DNA of 64,000 nt from Limnephilus marmoratus (GCA_917880885.1 OU862915.1:34418676-34482675); one strand, 5' to 3'. Shown: positions 42,946-53,572, numbered from the stretch's first letter. Notes: generated by a model from the letters alone, not told the origin. Numbers and translations: made by a program.

Positions 42946-43039
42946 TTGAATCTTTCGGAAAACTACGGTTTCTTTTTAAATAATAGGTCGCAAAATATAC
43001 CTACTGATTATCGTATTGTAGTAATAAAGTCCTTATATG

Positions 43040-43175
43040 GTAATCACTGTCGTGATGAGGAATCAAAATGGGGAGAAGAGGACGCATATAAAGGTCCCAG
43101 CAATACAGATCTAGTCACTAAAAATAACTAATCGCACTTCAAGCAACGTTTTAATTCGGAATGATAAGTCTCAAT
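43040..43175 (-). repeat. Family gamma fragment (minus)
   Basis: Contains 'cagatctagtcac', 'cttcaagcaacgttttaatt', 'cggaatgataagtct', as in 0.98-1.04 kb. Confidence 0.5.
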
Positions 43176-43600
43176 AAAATTCCATACCAATTTAATAAAT
43201 ATTACGTGCGCATCGCCGCCGGGTTGATTAGAGTCCGCAACATATTGGCCAGTCGTATTGGCACTTTCATATTCTATTAATAACTTTACAGTCGTCCAAC
43301 CAAAAACTTGAACAAATAAGCGGCAACGTCGCAAGACGTTGGTTTGTAGTCAACATGAAAATGAATATATAATTGGACGCTACATTGTGGACCAAATTGA
43401 AGAAAATATACGCAGGATGCCTCACTGCATTGAATATGAAAGGAGTTCGGATTGGTGGAACTTTGAAGGGCGTTTTTTTCGTTTTGTATATTTTTATTAT
43501 CATAATTTTTTTTTAAAATATAAATACCTAGCTACAATCAAACACTTAAAAGCTAGTATATACTTTAGTTAAAACTATGTAAAATTAAGTCCTTCAGATA
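43176..43600. other. No recognised feature
   Basis: Frames of 68-78 codons on both strands overlap and show no motif. Confidence 0.35.
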
Positions 43601-43646
43601 GACGCAGTAATGTCGATCTGATGAAAGGACGCAACAATGATAGCGG

Positions 43647-43690
<44 letters not shown>
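43601..43690 (-). repeat. (TA)n microsatellite with its flanking repeat, inverted
   Basis: 'gacgcaacaatgatagcggg', 'atgta' followed by TA repeats to about 43688. This is the complement of the 32.52-32.59 kb arrangement. Confidence 0.85.
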
Positions 43691-43691
<1 letters not shown>

Positions 43692-43899
43692 ATACATTTG
43701 GGGAAGGTTTTATAACTCGCAATACACAACTACATGCTACGCATTTCGAGCTCGGATCCCTTGCATAGAATTCTGCGAAATTCTAAGTTTGGTAACCGAA
43801 TATATACATAAAAGAGTGGGTAATATTAATAGATACTAGTAGAATAAGAAATTATCTTCGGTTTGTTCTGGAGTGCCGAAAACTCCAAGCTTTTTGATT

Positions 43900-44310
43900 T
43901 GTTTGGTTGACAATTTTATTTAAGAGATTGCCATCTCTATTATGTGTTTGGTTAATGGTCCTCCTTTTAAAGAGCGACCACTGCCTCCTATTGTTGAACT
44001 GTTTTTCTAAATTTTCCCCCAAGGTTCAACTTTTGGTAAACCTTTTACTCTCCCGTGATTTTTCAACTGCTTCATGTAAATTATTTATACTTGTAAGAGC
44101 AATTATTTCATAAATTTTCCTCGAATTTTCCATGTAATTCCTCAATACCCCTTAAACTTGCCCGTGATTTCCCAAATGTTTGATGTAGCTAACTGCTACC
44201 TCGGAGAGTAGTTAATCCCTAAAATTTTCTCGAACATTCCATGTAATTCTTCAATACTCTCTTATTTTACTATCCCGTGATTTTTCAAATGTTTGATGCA
44301 CCTATTATTT
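43900..44310 (+). repeat. Degenerate ~111-bp tandem repeat, about 3 copies
   Basis: 'cccgtgattttt(c)aa...' occurs at about 44052, 44161 and 44273. Between them recur 'ttccatgtaattc(c/t)tcaata' and 'ttaaa(t/c)ttgcccgtg'-like words. Old and diverged. Confidence 0.6.
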
Positions 44311-45174
44311 GTCTAGCTTATAATAAATCTGTTAACTTTCAATTGTTCAGTTCAAAATTTATCTCTTCATGTTCAAATTAAAGATTGTGTTTAAAACTTT
44401 TTCTATAATTGCGCAACTTCATGGCTTTGTCCCACTCTAAAAGTTAATACCTAAATACAATACTAATACCTGTCGACTACCTATTAAAGACCCAGGTACA
44501 TCTACCTTTAAAAGCATTTGACACAGTGTCCTACTGACCGAGTTGTTTTATAAACAGTTTTAATTATGTAAACATTCCCGCTGTCCTCGTGACCTAGATA
44601 CCAAACGTGAGATATTTGTTTATTATCTCACGAACGCGAGCTTATATGGTTCTAAATTTTTTTCTTTTGAATTTAATAGTAAATTCCTTTTCGCAAATGT
44701 CTAATCTGTTCCCCGATAAATATAGTCATAACGCATATATATATACATATATATTTTGTCTCAATAAATAAATATACTGATATATACAATTATATTATAG
44801 TTGAAATAAATTCTAATATCATAACTCATTTTTTGATCATTTTATATTAGCTGAAGTTATAATTAATAGTACATATACTAAAATAAATACAAAACTTTGA
44901 CTTGGAAATTTGTCAAACACATAAGTATTTTAAATAGTTACTGATAAATTCAAAGGTAGGTATTCGAGATCGATACCTTTACTTTTAATATAAGTGTGTT
45001 TCTTTTTGATTAAACTTTCTTGGAATAATATATATATATAATATGTATTTTATATATAATATTTTAATATAGGTACATATCACATATTAAGCAAGTAATA
45101 TTTTATTATTTTTAATTGTAAAACTAACGTTTTTAAGACAAGATTTTTTTTATGCATAGCACAAAGGGTAACAA
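44311..45174. other. No recognised feature
   Basis: Very AT-rich with short TA runs at 44735-44755 and 45028-45060. Confidence 0.45.
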
Positions 45175-45240
45175 TTATTATAAGCAATAATTATCAGCCT
45201 GAAACACTCATCCACATTGAAAAATCTTCCGAGAAAAGAT

Positions 45241-45314
45241 ACATGACGCCAACGGGACTTGAACCCGTGTCCTCTCGATTGCCGGTCGATTGCTCTTGAC
45301 CACTGAGCTATGGT
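45241..45314 (-). pseudogene. tRNA-like sequence, left arm (minus)
   Basis: Same sequence as the right-arm copy on the other strand, except that the acceptor 5' strand is cut short: the inverted repeat ends at 'ctatgg', so bases 1-4 of the acceptor ('gccg') are replaced by spacer sequence. It therefore cannot form the full acceptor stem. Confidence 0.8.
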
Positions 45315-45385
45315 CTATATAATAAGCAGTAATTGTTGAATGAAACACTAGCATATATTGAATCATTTGGCGGGTACGAGATAAG

Positions 45386-45459
45386 CCGCCATAGCTCAGT
45401 GGTCAAGAGCAATCGACCGGCAATCGAGAGGACACGGGTTCAAGTCCCGTTGGCGTCAT
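45386..45459 (+). pseudogene. tRNA-like gene, right arm (plus)
   Basis: It folds as a cloverleaf: acceptor 'gccgcca' / 'tggcgtc' (one mismatch), D-stem 'gctc' / 'gagc', anticodon stem 'atcga' / 'tcgag' (one mismatch), T-arm 'acggg' / 'cccgt' with loop 'ttcaagt'. The anticodon loop is 'ccggcaa', giving anticodon GGC but with C at position 33 in place of the invariant U. The body ('agctcagtgg', 'atcgac', 'tcgagagg') most resembles tRNA-Cys. 'tatctttt' lies just downstream and could end Pol III transcription. Probably a tRNA-derived pseudogene; a functional tRNA cannot be excluded by eye. Confidence 0.7.
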
Positions 45460-45527
45460 GTATCTTTTCTCGGAAGATTTTTCAATGTGGATGAGTGTTT
45501 CAGGCTGATAATTATTGCTTATAATAA

Positions 45528-48500
45528 GTAATATTTTGTTATAAAATTTATTCAAATACCAACTGTCCGCTGCATGCCGCTTTCTCCTTGGAACCTGGAA
45601 ATTTTTTTTTTAAATAAAAACTTACCCCATCAAGATTTTCCTTCCCGGGTGGTACATGGGTAAACCTTGTTTTGTTTTCCTTACCTAATACCTATTCTTA
45701 TGTTATCAACTAAATTCAAATAAAATTTTTCCGACTTCAATTTTATTTTATTCTTGTTTAATCTAACTAAATTAAATGATGTTTATCGTTCTGGCTGCAT
45801 TTTATTTCAAAACTCGTTGGTTAACTTAACACTTTTTAAATTAAATTTAACAAATTAATTACTTATTTTGTGTTCGTTTTTCCACCGTACTTTTATTTAG
45901 CAACAAATCGTTATACAACTAAATACCGAACAGATTATTATCATGCTTATTTATTTATTATTTATTTCAACTTCCAGATTTATTATTATAATTATTCCAT
46001 CGTTAAAATAACACTCCGTTTAAATTATAATTTTTAAGCAATAACCACTTCACGATTATTTACGAAATAAGAGATTTATTATTTTTATTTTTGTTTGTCA
46101 CCGAACCTTTTTTTATTTTGCAGTAAGATAACGTATTTTACTATTTATTTAAGCTTTATGAAATAATTATTATTATTAAGTTACCACAATCTCATTTAAC
46201 AGCAATTTAATAATTTGTATTATTTATTCTAAAGTCCATATTTATTATTATTATTTTATCTAACACTAGATTTATCCTGTGGTAAATTATTACGTTCGAT
46301 TTGCACTTTATTTAAAGGAACTATTACTGATATGATTATTTTTCCAAGTATTAATTCCTAAAATTTAACTAAACACTGTTTTTAAATTTGCCAAATACAA
46401 CACAACACTTTTCACCAACACAATTTAAATCACTTCACTGAATCTAATTAATTATTATTAATGGTATTAATTTCTTAAACTGAATTTAATATTATAAATC
46501 TCCAAACTTTTAGACACTTAGAACTTGCTGTTAATATAACATACTTAGTCCAAAACCACTCCTATTGACTTGAATTCAATTATTTCAGAGTCTTAAAATT
46601 TATAACACTTAGAAAATTTTTCAATTAATAACCGCTTTAGACGTCACGTCGTTTGATAATCCGACGATTGATCTCTCAAATGACCCATGTCCTAGATTAT
46701 ATACCCTTCCCAGGATTAGAATGGCCTATCTAAGCTATCTTTGATTCACGAATTTAACCTCTAACAACTCGAGATTTCATATATCGATTCTGTCATTTTT
46801 GTTTAACTGTCGTTAGCCCCACCTCCCATGATTTGTCTTCATGCCCTATCTCGTCTAACATTTTTCCAGGATCGGACCGGCGATATTACGTCAAAATGCC
46901 CCTCATTCCTTTGTCTGCTGGTCTTACGAATTTACCTCAAATATCATGATTTTCGTATCGCTACCAGAACATGAACAAACTCATGCCAAAACCTTCAATA
47001 TGCATTTTCCAATTTTCTTTTTTCTAAATTCCTCCATATCTTCATGCCACCTATATGTGTCAATTCAATTTTAAACTGCATCGTCTCTACTTATGTCGTA
47101 GACTTGAATTTTCCTATTTTCTCTTATTTCCCTTTTATTCACGATGTTCTTTTTTTGATTTTTCTCATTCATTCTCATGTAACTTTCCACAATTATATGA
47201 TTAGTTACATTCCAAGCCAAATTTATTGTTTTCATCGATACTTCTGATTTTTCATGAGTTTTCCTTACGGAATCATCTTTTAATTGTCTTTATTTTCTTT
47301 TTTACTACCCCCCGTTTCGTCTTCGATGTATGTCACCTCTTAGAAAATTTCATTTTCTATATACTGCTACTTTTTATGTTATTTTCCACATTTTTTATAG
47401 GAGAAAATTCCAATTTGTCCCTGGGATATGTGTCATGTTTGTTAATTCCCCAAAATCCGGCCCGAAATTTCGTCTCCCTTTGTCTTAAATTCACATTAAT
47501 TTAAGATTTGACATTTGTATATGTCTGGGTTTCAAGGTACTGATCAATAACTCAGCATTTATTCGAGGGTAATAAAATATAATCGTTTTTAGTTAATGTA
47601 AACTGTCCATAAGACCAATGGTAATTTTTAAAATGCCCAAAAGCCATTAAAATGGGTTTAATCACCTAAAATCATGTCCGTTTTCTTATTGTTTAAACAA
47701 CAGAATCATGTGTGAGATCGTCAACCCATATAACGTTTCGTTTTCCCTCGCAGTCTTGTATAACTTTATGCTATAATCCTTATTACAATTACGTAAAATG
47801 ACTCCTTTTTATGAATTAAATCTACCGCAATATAACTAGAATAACCACCCTATTTCAAATATATAACGATATCTATTTAAACTCGTCTGAAAACGCAAAA
47901 TTAAGTCGAAATCTTATATTATTCAATAAACACTTCCGTTTAAACGTCCATTTTTTCCATTAGCTTTTCTTTTCAAATCGCTTTCCCTGACTTTATTGCT
48001 TCATCTAAAGGTGACATTCCTAATTTCCAGCGTTTTTCTTCCTTTTAAATATCAAACGTACGTTTTCCTCTGAATCTGGCCTCCTTTTGATTTTCACGTA
48101 CCCGTTATACAATTGAATATTCCTACAGTAGTTTTTCCTATGTTTCCCACGTCTTTTCCTTATCTTCCTCTTATTATAATTTTCTTGTTATTTTCTTGCA
48201 TAATTTTTTCAACATAATATGGATTTATTTGTTCGTTAACTGCGGTTGTCGATACCTCCATTGCACCGATTGTTTACTTTACATCTAGGGTCATTGTACC
48301 TGATGCACTGAGCGTGTGACCCTGTTAACATTATAGTGTAGTGATTTCTCGGTTGATGACGATATTTTTTTTCCATAAATCTCTGACTAATTGCCTAGTC
48401 TAAAGTTCATCTCTTTGTTCAAAATATGAATACGCCCTTCACATTGTGATTGGTTTGCTTAATTATTTATAGCTTTCTGCTTAGACCTGATTGGCTGTTA

Positions 48501-48739
48501 AAATATCAATATTTAGAATTGAGCCTAAAGAAAGGGTCTTTCCCTGTGTTGTGACGATTTTTAATACCATCTGTGATTTTTTATCAATACTCATCTCAAT
48601 CTACTTAATTGTAGATCCCTATCGTCAACAAGAATTCAATTTACTTTGATCCGATAGATATCGCAAGTGTGTCCGTTTTATAAGTCTGAAATATTATTTA
48701 TCCATTCGTAAGGTGGAAGCTACGATATTTTCTTATTTT
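45528..48739. other. 3.2 kb without any recognised feature
   Basis: Uniformly AT-rich, pyrimidine-biased on the plus strand from about 46.6 to 48.2 kb. Frames at 47044-47247 and 47226-47504 are Phe/Ile/Leu-rich as expected from T-rich DNA. I see no repeat shared with the rest of the window. It may be ordinary intergenic or intronic DNA. Confidence 0.5.
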
Positions 48740-48873
48740 CAGTGTTGATTAATGCAATACATCACAGTTATCACGAATCATATGAGTCGGGGGTGTGTCT
48801 TGACCTCCGCCGAACCCGCGAGACTGACCACCAAACCTCTGGGGTTCGGTCGAACCCAGGTTAAGAACCACTG
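48740..48873 (+). mobile_element. hAT-like MITE, right terminal repeat
   Basis: It ends 'ggttaagaaccactg' at 48873, preceded by 'ggggttcggtcgaaccc' (an 8-bp stem in itself), and followed by 'tcttagag'. It pairs with the left-end copy at 22313. The left end is absent. Confidence 0.6.
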
Positions 48874-48954
48874 TCTTAGAGGGTTGGAGCTGGCATTGCA
48901 GTATCACTGCTTCACACGCGAGCACACACCACATTACATTCCATTACACATTTG

Positions 48955-49020
48955 CCTTGATGACGGACACTGTCTGAAACATTGGCTAAAGAAGGAGGCG
49001 GCGCAACACGGCATAAAAAC
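48955..49020 (+). repeat. Copy of the 3.99-kb motif repeat
   Basis: 'ccttgatgacggacac', 'tgtctgaaacattgg', 'ctaaagaaggaggcgg', 'cgcaacacggcata'. The later half equals an arm of the 17.4-kb fold-back. The stem-II loop seen at 3.99 kb is missing. Confidence 0.55.
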
Positions 49021-49669
49021 CAAAATATAAATCACGATAATACTTTTGGTCGTGAAAATTTCAAATTGTACTCGAATAAATCGGGTAATTTTTTTAGTTC
49101 ACGAAAAGGTAGAGCTCTACTCGAGGATCACAAGATAAAAAAAAGTCAATCACAAGATCTTTTTGATAAAATATATGTTTGCTAGAATCTTTCGTCTTTC
49201 ATTACAAGCCGGTTCCTTCAGGATGAACGAGGGGGATCAGGCTTATTTTTTGTGCAGAAATTTAAAATCATCATGTGATTGATCCACTGTAAAACAAAAC
49301 TCAGTGTGGTTCAAATCAGTGTTTTTTTATTGAAGAAATCTGAAAACTTAACAGTTGCTAATTTACTTTATATTTAATGTAGTATACATTTGAGACAAAC
49401 TGAAAAGAACATGAATGTTTCTTTATAACTTTAAAGTATGGACGCCCGGTCATATACATACAACCCTTAAAGGCTCTAGTCTAGGGGTTAACCTATCACG
49501 ATACGAGTATATACACCAACTGTATTGTACAAAGGTCTATACGGAAAACCAATCAGTCATATCAATCATACATATACACAGCTATATATTTATATTGGAT
49601 TACCTACATATGCAAGAAAATGAGAAAGAATGTAAGGAAAATTGTTTTGCTCGACATTTCAATGCTATC
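49021..49669. other. No recognised feature
   Basis: AT-rich; frames up to 85 codons without motif. Confidence 0.4.
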
Positions 49670-50700
49670 TGATATTTATTTATTTTTTATTATTTCATAA
49701 ATGATTAAATGTTACATTTTTGGCCATTTTTGACTACCATACTAGGCTATTGCCCGTGTTGTGTAATATAATTTTATATAAACAGATAATAAAATATAAG
49801 AAGAGAAAAGAAAAAAATAACATATTTAGGGATAAATAAAACTAAAAACAGATAAAAATATAAGAATTGCAAGTTATCTAAGAAATAAAGTAAATTTAAA
49901 GAAGATGAAATAAACATTGGTGAGCATTATTCTTCTTGAAATAAAAATAGAAATAAAATTTGGTAAGTAATCTTCTGCACGAGAGTACATGTTTGTAGTC
50001 ATTTTTGATATTCGTTCTATGAAAGAAATTGGAAAGAGTGTTAGAGAAAGTAATTTTTTGTTTGATTTTTTTTAAATGCAATATTAAGTTAAAGTAATTG
50101 AATAATTAAATTTGTAATATTTTTTTAATTAATATTAATATTATTTGTTTTTTATTGTAATATTAAGCTCTCATGTGTTGTTTGAAGAAATCTCTTCCCT
50201 TTTCAAATATCCAATGATTGATACGGGATTTAAAGAGAGATTTAGAATTATGTGACTTTATATCGACACTCAAAGCATTATACATTTTAGGAGCGATATA
50301 CCAGAATTGTCGTTGAGCGAAAGAAGTTTGAGTTTTAGGGACCACGCAACCCAGGTTTGCTAAGAAGCGTGTTTGATGTTGTGGGGCCACCAGTAGATTA
50401 TTTTGGCATATATAACATATGCTTATCTTAGTAAATAGCTGTCGAATATCTAAGACTCTGATTTTTGCAAAGAGTTCATTTGACGGGTGGGTAGGTTGAC
50501 ATTTAAATATAATTCTCAGAATTAGTTTTTGAACTAAAATAATTGGTCTAAAAATGGATTCAGCACAACCACCCCATCCCACTATACCGTATGTTGCTAT
50601 GGATTGGAAAAGAGCAAATAGATGTGCGCGGGGACCGGTTTTGGTAGTTTCTGATCCTTCGGTCAAATTGGACAAATTGAAGGTAAAATCGTGTAATAAA
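49670..50700 (-). mobile_element. LINE B-type element, 5'-truncated
   Basis: Reads on the minus strand from about 50690 to an A-rich tail at about 49670-49695. The 3' UTR keeps the loop sequence 'ctaggctattgcccgtgt' (49742-49759) of the LINE B hairpin, with only a weak stem around it. Confidence 0.75.
50163..50675 (-). CDS. LINE RT C-terminal region, open but truncated
   Basis: A 170-codon frame. Residues 27-41 'SIATYGIVGWGGCAE' match the 'I-YGI-AWGG' block that follows the RT thumb in LINE B (38.7 kb) and the 56.8-kb copy. Then come 'VQKLILRIIFKCQ', 'KIRVLDIRQLFTK' and, near the end, 'TSFAQRQFWYIAPKMYNALS', the usual closing block. No RT catalytic motif is included, so the fragment has no enzyme activity. 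The first Met is internal to a truncated protein. Confidence 0.8.
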   Translation of the reverse strand: MSNLTEGSETTKTGPRAHLFALFQSIATYGIVGWGGCAESIFRPIILVQKLILRIIFKCQPTHPSNELFAKIRVLDIRQLFTKISICYICQNNLLVAPQHQTRFLANLGCVVPKTQTSFAQRQFWYIAPKMYNALSVDIKSHNSKSLFKSRINHWIFEKGRDFFKQHMRA

Positions 50701-51404
50701 AATAGTTTTATGGTTGAATGATTTCAGGTTTGTTTCGCATTGATTTAAAGGTAATTTTCAAAATTAGAACTGATGAAAACTTAGAATTAGGGTTATAATA
50801 AGTTATAAGTAAAGTCAGGCGAATTTTTAAATGTACCTATAGGTACGCTTTTTACTATCCAGTGATTTTTCACAGGTCTGTGCAAGTTTCTAGTGAAATA
50901 CAACCCTTCCAAATGAGAAGTATTTTGGTTTTGTTTAATGGTATTCTGTAAAAAAATAAAATAACCATAAACTTTTTTTTTATTTCATCTTCGGTAGTAT
51001 ATTTAAAAGTCTTTAAACTTTTCTTACTAATTAATCAAAAAAATTATTATGTAGACGTCATGATGTTTGGGCAGATTCAACTAAAAATTCCGAGTGACTA
51101 ACTTTTTGAATCTGGGAAAGCCTTCTGGTGTTTGACCTCTAGTACAGGGATTCCCAAACTTGGAAACTTTCATTACCTTTTCAGATCCTCCTCACTTTTA
51201 TTATGACACCTTAGTCAGTTAGCGAGTTATCTTCTCTTGTTATTATATCATCTCTAATTAATAAAGTGTTAAGCGACGCATTTCTGAAATTTACGAAATA
51301 ATTTGTTATTTTATTTGTCTTTTATTACCTAGGAATGTTATAGATGATACCGTTGACACGATTTTATTTTATTTGGTTTACGCACAGGAAGGCTTTTATA
51401 TAGA
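50701..51404. other. No recognised feature
   Basis: AT-rich; a 'ggattcccaaacttgg' palindrome-like word at about 51149 may be a decayed terminal repeat. Confidence 0.35.
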
Positions 51405-51725
51405 TTACTAGCAGACCCGGGGACACTGTTGCTGTGACTAACGAAACACAGTTCCATTACCCAACCTTTATAACCAACGCCATCTGATAATTTGCATAGA
51501 TATCAAATTTACACCACCCGCTTGCTAGCTGCCCGCTGCCCGCTGCTTGCATTGAATCTTTTAATTTCTCGGCTTTTCTCTACTATAATATCCATGTACC
51601 ATACATATAAACCTTCCTCTTGAATCACTCTATCTATTGGTGAAAACCGCATGAAAATCCGTTGCGTAGTTTAACAGTTCTAAGCGCACAGACAGTGGGA
51701 GCGACTTAATTTTATCCTATGTAAC
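51405..51725 (-). repeat. Family H copy (minus), with CTAG end
   Basis: Starts at 'ctagcagacccgggg' (51407) and contains 'tatctattggtgaaaacc', 'gcatgaaaatccgttg'. It is the inverted, longer version of 498-725, with a GC-rich 'gctgcccgctgcccgctgc' patch in the middle. Confidence 0.65.
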
Positions 51726-51837
51726 TACGTAAAGATGAACACAATAATATACCTAATGAGCTACTGAAAATTTTAGAAAATAATTTTCAAAGCATGAAGT
51801 AATATAAAACTGATAAATTAAATAAGATAAAATCAGG

Positions 51838-52062
51838 GTGTGCAATTCACATGCGGTAGAATTAAAACCTTCAGAAAACTGAAGTAAACAAGAGTGGGGA
51901 GGATACGAAGCACCCCGCAAAGAGGAGACCGATAATTCTATCTCTTTCTCTCGCAGTATAAATCCAATAGATGAATTTGTCTCTTGTTAGTGAGGCAATT
52001 TTTCGTTTCATCGGGATTCAAATCACAACGGTGCTAAAGAAGTTTTGACTTAAAAAAATATT
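51838..52062 (-). repeat. Dispersed relative of the satellite monomer
   Basis: Shares with the complement of the satellite: 'gtgcaattcacatgcg', 'gatacgaagcac', 'gcaaagaggagaccgat', 'cgtttcatc', 'caaatcacaacgg' and 'ctaaagaag'. It has one 'cgcaaagaggagaccgat' block where each monomer has two. Confidence 0.8.
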
Positions 52063-52379
52063 AGTAAAACGAGTAACAGTAGGATTTAACAAAGGATATA
52101 ATTTGTGGGATTCAACAAAGTGCTGGCAAGGTAAAGTTTAATTTTATAAAAGGAGTCCGTAAATATATCAATACGAACCCCCAATTTGTTGCCCAGTTCG
52201 TTGCAGAAAAATGTTACATTTCGTGTAGCGTTCCTCAGTAAATATTAAATAACTTTAATCGGTTGGATACTGCTTTAACTGGTCTTTTTTAAACTTATAT
52301 ATGGCTGTTATCTTTATAATGAGTTATGAAAATGAAATTAAATGTTGGTTAAGAAAATGAAAATAACGTTGGTAGTTCT
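52063..52379. other. No recognised feature
   Basis: AT-rich, no gene. Confidence 0.4.
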
Positions 52380-52460
52380 CGGATTAGATTAGCTCAGTGG
52401 AACATGTACGCACTCGCATACTGCCTGCTAACAATGTATGCCCGGACATTGGAGGTCTAG
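52380..52460 (+). pseudogene. tRNA-like remnant
   Basis: 'gattagctcagtgg' resembles a tRNA D-arm, and 'ggaggtctagagtc' a decayed T-arm about 50 bp later. Weak. Confidence 0.35.
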
Positions 52461-52610
52461 AGTCATTTTAAATAAAAAGTAGCTTCTTTATAAATAAAAA
52501 ATTAGAGTCCTGACGAGTACGGTGAAGGAGGAAACCATCTGTTTGCTTAGAACGCCGTGGGAAAGTGGTGGGCAACCTCCAAAAGCTCAGTGGTCGGAGC
52601 ATTTCCCCGT

Positions 52611-53410
52611 AAAGCAGCTCTGGCCAACCCGAATTGCACCCGGGCTGCATTGACGACCCAAAATTTTCTCAAGGGCCGCACATACAGACATTATGCAAAA
52701 ATAATAACATTTTTTTATTCCAACGAATTTCATACAGTATCTACTCTATGTAAATGTCTTAATTGTGTAACATGTACTTAAGTAAATAAATATACTTACC
52801 TCTTTTTTGTAAGTATTATAAATAATTTGAATGCAGAAGTAATCTGAAAGAACAATCAGTTTAATTGTGTAAATAATATTACTACAGCCAGATGTGCAAA
52901 GAAAACACACATGAAACCAACAAAAAATGTATTTTTATAGTAATTATAATTTTTAACAATGAAAATTATTAATTGTGACACATAAATCAAACAATATTAA
53001 ATTTTTTATTTGAAATAAAACCAATTATCATGACCGCCTCTTTCAGTGCGAGATTTGAGTTTCTTTTCGCTTACTTAATTTTTCTAAATCTATTTCAATA
53101 TTTGAAGTTGCACTTTTTAACTGCTTTTCCAGATTTACATCTGTTATTGAGGCCCTATTTTTATTTTTATTATTAATTTTGGAAAAAAAAGCTTCACAAA
53201 CGTAGGTAAATAGTCAGTATATTTTGTTTCATGACGTCTTTTAACATTGAATTCTTTAAAAGCTGTTACTGTTTCTCTACAAATTAAACAGGTTAATTTG
53301 AAGTTATACGTTATAAAAAAATAATCATCTTCCCAGTAGTCACTGAATTTTCTTTTTTCATCAACAAGTTTCCTTTTCTTCGAAATCATGTTTAACGGAT
53401 AAAACATAAA
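52611..53410 (-). mobile_element. Second hAT copy, internally deleted
   Basis: At 52611 'cagctctggccaaccc', followed by 'gcacccgggctgc' and 'agggccgcacata'. The complement matches the right end of the 16.1-19.3 kb hAT ('gtgcggccc', 'ggcccgggtgc', 'ggttggcca'). The transposase N-terminus lies at 53144-53407 pointing towards this end, the correct polarity. Only about 530 bp separate them, so the catalytic part and C-terminus are deleted. The other terminus was not found. Confidence 0.75.
53144..53407 (-). pseudogene. hAT transposase N-terminal fragment (BED-like zinc finger)
   Basis: The 87-codon frame reads 'KKRKLVDEKRKFSDYWEDDY', then 'TCLICRETVTAFKEFNVKRR', then 'HETKYTDY' at residues 10-66. 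This matches the start of SCAND3/ZBED/GTF2IRD2-like hAT transposases: a C-x2-C ... H-x(3-5)-H/Y zinc-binding unit that binds element DNA. The last zinc-ligand region reads H-ETKY where H-xTKH is usual, so a ligand may be lost. The frame runs into unrelated sequence after residue 70. It complements the C-terminal fragment at 18.93-19.11 kb in showing which branch the family belongs to. Confidence 0.7.
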
Positions 53411-53495
53411 TGTAGGTACTAATTAATAGATAATATATCACCAAAATAAGTTCACCTGTTTAGCTGAGAATACGCAACTTGTACGATCGTATTAA

Positions 53496-53572
53496 GAGGT
53501 AATAACCAGAAAAAACCGGAAATATGTCATTTTTAAATCAAATTTTAGCCGTGTTGACTCTTTTCCTGTTCC
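53496..53572 (+). repeat. TTAA element, left-end fragment
   Basis: TTAA at 53492-53495 is followed by 'gaggtaataaccag', then 'ggaaatatgtcattttta' and 'tgttgactcttttcc', colinear with 9237-9308. It is cut at about 53572, where LINE A-like 'gttgaactcaagaacgagtc' follows. Confidence 0.75.

Larger units (their letters stand above)
45175..45527. repeat. Perfect 139-bp inverted repeat, tRNA-like gene in each arm
   Basis: Arms 45175-45313 and 45389-45527 are exact reverse complements as far as I can read. The spacer is 75 bp. Each arm holds a tRNA-like sequence plus the same ~65-bp flank ('atcagcctgaaacactcatc' and onwards). The spacer itself contains a diverged copy of that flank ('gcagtaattgttgaatgaaa'). 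Confidence 0.95.

Noticed and set aside
43618..43640. 'ctgatgaaagg' as a hammerhead core
   Set aside because: No GAAAC with a pairing stem follows at the required distance.
45528..48739. Hidden multi-exon host gene
   Set aside because: I looked for long frames, conserved motifs and splice-bounded exons; nothing beyond composition-driven frames was found.
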